DNA of 64,000 bases from Chitinophaga qingshengii. Lineage in GTDB: Bacteria; Bacteroidota; Bacteroidia; Chitinophagales; Chitinophagaceae. The notes below the pieces were generated by a model that was not told where the DNA came from, did no database searches, and saw only the letters and a program-made list of their open reading frames with translations. Of the stretch, positions 60,101 to 64,000 are shown piece by piece. Location: positions 1,612,001-1,676,000 of the forward strand of contig NZ_JACVFC010000001.1 in assembly GCF_014529935.1 (NCBI RefSeq). Reading direction: 5' to 3'. The first letter of the stretch is position 1. Each line of letters opens with the position of its first letter. A program made the position numbers and the translations under genes.

Positions 60101-61941
60101 TGCACCGCACCGGCACCGCTACATTCCTGGTAAAATCCGACAACGAAGGCAAAAATTTCCTGGCCCAGGGAAAAATCGGCTTATCTGCCACCAATAAGGA
60201 TATTGACGCTTCCGTGGACTTCAATACCATGTCCATCAACCTCCTGAGCAAGTACCTGACAGGGTATGTGTCCGACTTAACCGGCGCCGTTACCGGTAAA
60301 GTGAATATTTCCGGTACCACCGATTTGCCCTCTATGAAGGGCACCTTACAGCTGGATACCGTAGCCGTTACCGTTGATTATCTGGGTACCCGTTACAAAA
60401 TACCCAAGCTCAATGTCAATATTGATGATAACCTGATTGAGTTCGGCAATTTCACCGTCATCGATAAAAACAATACCAGGGGCAATGCCAGCGGTTATAT
60501 CAGTCATGATCATTTCAACAAACTGAATTTCGATTTCGATGTGACCGGCCGCAATTTTGTGTTTCTCAGTACTACTGCTGCCGATAACGACTTGTTTTAT
60601 GGAGATGTGTTGGCTGATGGGAAGGTATATTTCTCCGGTCCGCTGAACGATATGCAGATGCACGTTATCGCCAGGCCATTGAAAGGCACGCATTTTTATC
60701 TACCTATGTCCGACAGTAAAGACATCGGTAAATACGATTATATCATCTTCAAAACTTATGGTACAGAAGTAAAAGAGAACAAACGGAAGAAAGATAATAC
60801 CAAGCTGACCGTGAAACTGGACATTGCCGCCAATCCGGATGCCCAGATAGATGTGATCCTGGACGCCACCACCGGCGATGTTATCTCTGCCAATGGTTCC
60901 GGCAACCTTCAGTTCATCGCCAATACCGAAGGGGATTTCAGCATGTTCGGCAACTACGAGATCAATAACGGATCGTACAATTTTACTTTCCAGCGGCTTA
61001 CCAGCTGGAAGTTTGATATCGAAAAGAACAGTACCATTACCTGGAACGGCGATCCGCAGGAAGCCAAGGTGAACATTATCGCTAAATACTCCCTGCCCAA
61101 AGTGAGCTTGTATAACCTGCTGGGACAGGCGGCAGCCGTAAGTACCAACGACAAACTGGCTACCCGTACCGAAAGAGTGGATGTGCTCATCAACCTGCGC
61201 GGCGCGCTGATGAAGCCGGATATCTCCTACACCATTGAGCTACCGGATGTGGGCAGCCTCTCTTATGAAAGTGGCGTAGCCGCGAAGCTGAAAGAGATCA
61301 ACAACGACCAGAACAAAGCTTTGCTGCAGATGTACGGGCTGTTGTTGTTTAACCAGTTCCTTCCGGATGATGCTACCACCAATGCTGCCGCCAACGTGGG
61401 CATTACCGGTAAAAACAGTGTGGGACAAGCGCTTTCCGCCCAGGCGTCCGCCATCCTCAACAATATTACCGGCGCCCTGCTCAAAGGCAGTGGTATAGGC
61501 GTGAACGTTAACTATCGTGCCTACAACGTAGGCGGTCCCGGCAGTGCCACCGATAACTCTTCGGTGGACCGTAACCAGGTGAGTGCGGGTATTACCAGTA
61601 CGCTGTTTAACAACCGTTTCCGGTTGTATGCCGGTGGCGACTACGACTGGGGTAAGTCCTCCACCTCTGCCAATGCCAACCGGTTTGCCGGCGACTTCCG
61701 CATTGAGTACCTGTTGACGCCGGACGGCCGTTTCCGTATCAATGCCTTCAGCAAATCAGATTATGACGTATATAACCTGAACAACCGTACGAAATCCGGC
61801 GTCGGCATTTCGTATATCCGTGAGTTCAATCGCTTCGGCGAGTTGTTCCACAGTCAGCGGCGCAGTCGTACCCCGTTAATGGATTCATTGCGTAAAGCCG
61901 CTGCGCTGAAACCCAAAGAAGACTCCACTGAACAGCCATAA
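57115..61941 (+). CDS. tamB: TamB-like translocation and assembly module protein (DUF490)
   Basis: 1608 residues from the TTG at 57115. No ATG precedes the conserved start; the first natural-looking residues are KKVRKILTIILLCLLGL, and a CTG at 57136 would give exactly that start, which also avoids the promoter overlap. One N-terminal membrane helix anchors a long periplasmic beta-taco (repeated amphipathic strands through about residue 1350). The DUF490 C-terminus includes GNYEINNGSYNFTFQRLTSW and VDVLINLRGALMKPDISY. It works with an outer-membrane barrel in outer-membrane protein insertion and lipid transport. tamA is not in the window. Length is typical for Bacteroidetes. Confidence 0.92.
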   Translation: MPDKLCCLKKVRKILTIILLCLLGLIILVGVLINIPAVQNLLVREVTSRLSDQLHTRVEINRVTLRLFNSMQLEGALIEDQHKDTLLYAGKLQVRITDWFFFQDKPVIKFVGLEDAQVNLLRPRNDSVWNYHFLEEAFSGPSTPKSQSPSKGISLDLKKIDLRNIRINQIDAWVGEDMRGYAKRIFLDAKNLDLQKHNIDIQELFLDNPYFIVSSYSSSPLRHKRPHLTGSPVPDTTAPGELRWNYGNWKLLLKELHIRNGMLGVDQPDDSTKIEPGYFAPNHIRFGEINLSLTNTSLVKDSIIGDLTMSTKERSGFEVKKLTSRFKMSPVEMEFSQLDLETNRSHIGDYYTMQYSDISDMNDYINDVFMQARFKDCKLSSDDIAFFAPPLSTWKKEIKLSGKARGPVSNLKASDIALEAGNTTRLKGSLEMRGLPDINETFIDFHTEELVTTGADVMQIMPIVKEVDAIRMDRLTSIRFQGSYTGFINDFVAYGQFQTNLGQLSSDLNFKTARDVPVYSGSLTSKGFDVGALFDNNNLSTVTLNAKVDGAGFNFKTLKASVDADVQEIGLFGYTYRNIKTTGTMSRKFFNGSLASRDPNLDMDFAGTIDFNEALPVFNFHSDLRKADLKALHIVEDSVTLQATLDLNFAGNNIDNFDGTARMHEVSVYKDGKRLEFDSLRIATHMQDNQKVLSLNGSEVSGYVKGSYKLMELPDAFQLLLYKYYPSYFLAPQRPDVQENFTFAFQFGEVEKLLKGFTNKFTGFDNTAVQGALNTMNGGNLALNITVPEAGYLGYRVQDLQIKGDGTFNKVNLSTSIGKVLSGNNTILQNPLILASSGNDTSYLKVDLQAQDTSSLDGFYARVITVHQGIKISFLNSAFTVNERQWNVTPGNEIYWSKDFLTVRNLRVTRNDQSITVETNEFNPDESRFIVTLKNLNLPDVIPAQLITTRIEGITDGTIHITDPTQDLDITAALRTRELRIDNDSIGTLNVDGSYLHRTGTATFLVKSDNEGKNFLAQGKIGLSATNKDIDASVDFNTMSINLLSKYLTGYVSDLTGAVTGKVNISGTTDLPSMKGTLQLDTVAVTVDYLGTRYKIPKLNVNIDDNLIEFGNFTVIDKNNTRGNASGYISHDHFNKLNFDFDVTGRNFVFLSTTAADNDLFYGDVLADGKVYFSGPLNDMQMHVIARPLKGTHFYLPMSDSKDIGKYDYIIFKTYGTEVKENKRKKDNTKLTVKLDIAANPDAQIDVILDATTGDVISANGSGNLQFIANTEGDFSMFGNYEINNGSYNFTFQRLTSWKFDIEKNSTITWNGDPQEAKVNIIAKYSLPKVSLYNLLGQAAAVSTNDKLATRTERVDVLINLRGALMKPDISYTIELPDVGSLSYESGVAAKLKEINNDQNKALLQMYGLLLFNQFLPDDATTNAAANVGITGKNSVGQALSAQASAILNNITGALLKGSGIGVNVNYRAYNVGGPGSATDNSSVDRNQVSAGITSTLFNNRFRLYAGGDYDWGKSSTSANANRFAGDFRIEYLLTPDGRFRINAFSKSDYDVYNLNNRTKSGVGISYIREFNRFGELFHSQRRSRTPLMDSLRKAAALKPKEDSTEQP

Positions 61942-61977
61942 ACCGGCATTAAATATTACCAGGTTCCTTTTTTGATC

Positions 61978-62066
61978 CTATCTCATCCCTCCCAGGGCTG
62001 AAGCCTGAGCCAGGGAATTTCTGAATTGAAGGAAATTGAACAAGATCTTAGCCCAGGGAAACCAGG
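61978..62066. repeat. CCCAGGG-rich repeat remnant after tamB
   Basis: CCCAGGG occurs at 61990-61996 and 62052-62058, with the related words GCCAGGG at 62012-62018 and ACCAGGG at 62061-62067. The stretch reads like an intergenic repeat seen in many environmental bacteria, with a non-coding frame on the minus strand (WFPWAKILFNFLQFRNS). No gene. Confidence 0.45.
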
Positions 62067-62085
62067 GATCGATAACGCATAAAAA

Positions 62086-62112
62086 AATCCCGGAGCGGTC
62101 TGCTCCGGGATT
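62086..62112 (-). terminator. Intrinsic terminator of ribBA
   Basis: 11-bp stem AATCCCGGAGC / GCTCCGGGATT with a 5-nt loop. On the minus strand it follows the ribBA stop by about 20 nt and ends in a run of T's. Confidence 0.9.
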
Positions 62113-62131
62113 CGTATGATTTAATAAAGCA

Positions 62132-63334
62132 TTAGCCTTTGAGAATTTCGTGGCCCAGTTTATCTCTTTTAGTCCGCAGGTAATTTTCATTATACGGATT
62201 AGGATGGATTTCGATGGGTACGTTTTCCACTACTTCCAGGCCATAGCCGCTGAGGCCGGCCCGTTTGCGCGGGTTATTGGTGATGAGGCGGAGTTTGGTG
62301 ATATCGAGGTGCCGCAGAATCTGGGCGCCTACACCGTAATCGCGTTCATCCATTTTAAAGCCGAGTTCCAGGTTGGCTTCCACGGTGTCGAGGCCTTCTT
62401 CCTGCAATTTGTAGGCTTTGAGTTTGTTCATGAGACCGATACCGCGACCTTCCTGGTTCATGTATAATATAAGGCCTTTCCCTTCTTTCTCTACCATCTG
62501 CATAGCGGCGTGCAGTTGTTCACCACAGTCGCAGCGCAGGGAGTGCAGGATATCGCCGGTTACGCAGGACGAGTGTACGCGTACCAGTACCGGTTCGTCT
62601 TTGGTCCAGTCGCCCTTTTTCAATGCCATGTGTATTTCACCGGAATTCACCTGTTTGAAGGCGATGAGTTCAAAGTTGCCGTATTTGGTAGGCATTTGTA
62701 CCCTCACCCCTTCTTCGATCAGGGTTTCGGTGCTGAGCATGTAGGCGATAAGGTCCTGGATGGAGATCAGTTTCAGGTCGAATTTATCGGCGATTTCCCG
62801 CAGTTGGGGCAGGCGGGCCATGGAGCCGTCTTCATTCATGATTTCTACCAGTACGCCGGCGGGCTCAAAGCCTGCCAGCCGGGCCAGGTCTATCGTTGCC
62901 TCCGTATGGCCGGAGCGACGTAAAACGCCGCCTGTTTTAGCTTTCAGGGGGAAGATGTGTCCGGGTTTACCGAGTTCTTCCGGTTTAGTGTTAGGGTCGA
63001 TCAGCGCTTGTACAGTTTTGGCTCTGTCGTGTGCGGAGATGCCGGTAGTGCAGCCATGGCCGAGCAGGTCTACCGATACGGTGAAAGGCGTCTGGTGCAG
63101 GGCGGTATTGTCTCTGACCATCAGTTCCAGTCCCAGTTCTTCGCAGCGTTCTTCAGCCAGGGGAGCGCAGATCAGGCCACGGCCGTGTGTGCTCATAAAG
63201 TTGATGATCTCCGGCGTAACGTTACGCGCTGCGGTTATAAAGTCGCCTTCATTCTCGCGGTCTTCATCATCTACTACGATTACCAGTTTGCCGTTCTTGA
63301 TATCTTCTATTGCTGCTGCTATTGTGTCTAACAT
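62132..63334 (-). CDS. ribBA: Bifunctional 3,4-dihydroxy-2-butanone-4-phosphate synthase / GTP cyclohydrolase II
   Basis: 400 residues, both domains present. RibB (about 1-200): [19 protein letters not shown] (metal-binding acidic loop), [11 protein letters not shown], and the catalytic His in [16 protein letters not shown]. RibA (about 205-400): zinc site [19 protein letters not shown] (three cysteines), NQEGRGIGL and [12 protein letters not shown]. They make the two riboflavin precursors from ribulose-5-P and GTP. A -7 box sits 33 nt upstream, leaving no room in the leader for an FMN riboswitch. Divergent from an Oar-like receptor gene. Confidence 0.96.
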   Translation of the reverse strand: MLDTIAAAIEDIKNGKLVIVVDDEDRENEGDFITAARNVTPEIINFMSTHGRGLICAPLAEERCEELGLELMVRDNTALHQTPFTVSVDLLGHGCTTGISAHDRAKTVQALIDPNTKPEELGKPGHIFPLKAKTGGVLRRSGHTEATIDLARLAGFEPAGVLVEIMNEDGSMARLPQLREIADKFDLKLISIQDLIAYMLSTETLIEEGVRVQMPTKYGNFELIAFKQVNSGEIHMALKKGDWTKDEPVLVRVHSSCVTGDILHSLRCDCGEQLHAAMQMVEKEGKGLILYMNQEGRGIGLMNKLKAYKLQEEGLDTVEANLELGFKMDERDYGVGAQILRHLDITKLRLITNNPRKRAGLSGYGLEVVENVPIEIHPNPYNENYLRTKRDKLGHEILKG

Positions 63335-63367
63335 ATATTATCCCTCCGGGTCAATGTTGAATGACCG

Positions 63368-63375
63368 CAAAGTTA
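63368..63375 (-). promoter_or_regulatory. -7 box (TAACTTTG) for ribBA
   Basis: Minus-strand TAACTTTG followed by C, 33 nt before the ATG at 63334. Confidence 0.5.
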
Positions 63376-63721
63376 CGACTTAAACATGGGAAATGGTGAA
63401 GGAAACATTCTCTCCGGAAACGGAAAAACCCGCTGATGATTTGATGATTATACAGGGTAATTTTAACAAATAAGAAATTAGGCAAATAAGTTTGGCATGC
63501 AACAAGCAGGAATACCGTAAAGTTCAGTCTGGATAAAGGTTTTATGCATTAACAAATAGCTCGATTTGAGAAATCATAATTTTTTAACATTTTCTTAAAC
63601 AAAGACAATGCAAATGTGGGTTTTGTAATGAAGCTATCAAAAAAATTTATCAAGGTTTAGTCAACATGCACGACTTAACAATTTGTTAATTCGGCGTTAA
63701 AGTTTTCCCAAACTTTTTTGG

Positions 63722-63729
63722 CACCTTTG
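63722..63729 (+). promoter_or_regulatory. Variant -7 box (CACCTTTG) four bases before the Oar-like ATG
   Basis: CACCTTTG differs from TAnnTTTG at the first base. CGCC then separates it from the ATG at 63734, the same spacing as at bioA, pcm and the 40634 gene. No matching -33 TTG is seen. Confidence 0.35.
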
Positions 63730-63733
63730 CGCC

Positions 63734-64000
63734 ATGAAACAAACTTCTCTAATCATGGGATTTAAAAAATTACTCTTTACCTTATCCTTATTACTTACAA
63801 CGATCTTCACCTATGCACAGGTTACGACCAGTAGTATGATCGGTGTTGTAACGGATTCCAAAGGCGAAGGCCTGATCGGTGCCACCGTTAAGGCAACCCA
63901 CACGCCATCCGGTACAGTTTATGGAACCACTACCCGCGTTGGCGGTGAATTCACCATTCCTAACATGCGCGTAGGTGGTCCTTACAAAGTGGAAGTATCT
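63734..64000 (+). CDS. Oar-like TonB-dependent receptor, N-terminal part (3' end outside window)
   Basis: The frame is open from the ATG at 63734 to the window end (89 codons); an ATG at 63755 is possible. Signal peptide FKKLLFTLSLLLTTIFTYAQ, then a carboxypeptidase-regulatory-like domain: SSMIGVVTDSKGEGLIGAT, GTTTRVGGEFTIPNMRVGGPYKVEV. This N-terminus (QVTTSSM, then NMRVGGPY) is characteristic of the Oar group of TonB-linked receptors. Role: outer-membrane uptake, substrate unknown. Too little is present for more. Confidence 0.85.
   Translation, partial: MKQTSLIMGFKKLLFTLSLLLTTIFTYAQVTTSSMIGVVTDSKGEGLIGATVKATHTPSGTVYGTTTRVGGEFTIPNMRVGGPYKVEVS

Larger units (their letters stand above)
63335..63733. 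other. Divergent intergenic region ribBA / Oar-like receptor
   Basis: 399 bp, AT-rich, no coding signal. It contains the ribBA promoter near 63370 on the minus strand and a box near 63722 for the receptor. The stretch 63440-63660 shows only short A/T-rich direct repeats (for example ACAAATA at 63467-63473 and again, with one change, at 63484). No riboswitch-like structure was recognised. Confidence 0.55.

Noticed and set aside
61978-62190. 70-codon minus-strand frame after tamB
   Set aside because: It coincides with CCCAGGG repeats and the ribBA terminator. The translation resembles a repeat, not a protein family.
63335-63375. FMN riboswitch upstream of ribBA
   Set aside because: The -7 box lies 33 nt before the ATG. 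No RFN-type sequence is visible and the leader is too short.
63713-63734. Sigma-54 promoter (TGGCAC) before the Oar-like gene
   Set aside because: TGGCAC is present but the TTGC element is not at the required spacing; a variant sigma-A box fits better.

Overview
The window looks like chromosome from a member of the Bacteroidetes, most likely the Chitinophagaceae (a Chitinophaga-like genus). The evidence is the mix of TonB-linked receptors with carboxypeptidase-regulatory domains, DUF2911, DUF1572 and DUF2279 proteins, the miaB / sigma-54 activator / lptE / secG gene order, and many promoters of the phylum-specific TAnnTTTG type. No phage, insertion sequence, CRISPR array or rRNA was seen. Coding density is high, and the only RNA gene found is one tRNA-His. 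The genus is inference; phylum-level placement is firm.

Layout. 1-7.4 kb: tail of a TonB-dependent receptor, an LTA-synthase-like sulfatase-fold membrane enzyme, a GAF/PAS hybrid histidine kinase and bioA. 7.4-12.3 kb (minus strand): a DUF2911 protein, an ABC-2 permease with two SRPBCC proteins, and sppA. 12.3-17.4 kb: folK, a deoxynucleoside kinase, a BaiN-type flavoprotein and a large MG2/TonB-plug surface protein. 17.5-22 kb (minus): porin, Dcu C4-dicarboxylate transporter and aspartase, a compact aspartate/fumarate module. 22-28 kb: lipase, a tudor-like small protein, a MocR regulator divergent from an AhpD-like protein plus GNAT, and an uncharacterised 401-residue protein. 28.1 kb: tRNA-His. 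28.3-34.3 kb: DUF445 and two tandem outer-membrane beta-barrel paralogues. 34.3-38.4 kb: pcm, phosphohexomutase, DUF2279 and a PyrR-like phosphoribosyltransferase. 38.5-41.1 kb: a split Hdr/EtfD-like iron-sulfur membrane oxidoreductase. 41.4-48.7 kb: miaB, sigma-54 activator, lptE, a Glu/Ala/Pro-rich protein, secG, mltG and a YihY protein. 49-57 kb: redoxin, M14 peptidase, gamma-glutamyltransferase, DUF1572, a lipoprotein, a BioF-like enzyme and a TraB/GumN protein. 57-64 kb: tamB, ribBA and the start of an Oar-like receptor. Envelope biogenesis (lptE, secG, mltG, tamB, several barrels) and cofactor synthesis (bioA, bioF-like, folK, ribBA) are the main themes.

The most unusual feature is not a gene. 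At least seven intergenic gaps hold long inverted repeats whose arms are built from tandem words with a period of eight bases. There are three sequence classes: NNCTTTGC, ATTTGGTT and GATTTTTT. Three of them carry a second, nested inverted repeat with a shared core (GAGCGAAGATCA). Most lie between co-directional genes. In several the right arm reaches the promoter or start codon of the next gene, and in one the left arm forms the C-terminal codons of folK. A second recurring pattern is a TAnnTTTG-type box exactly 4 nt before the ATG at four genes, which predicts leaderless mRNAs.
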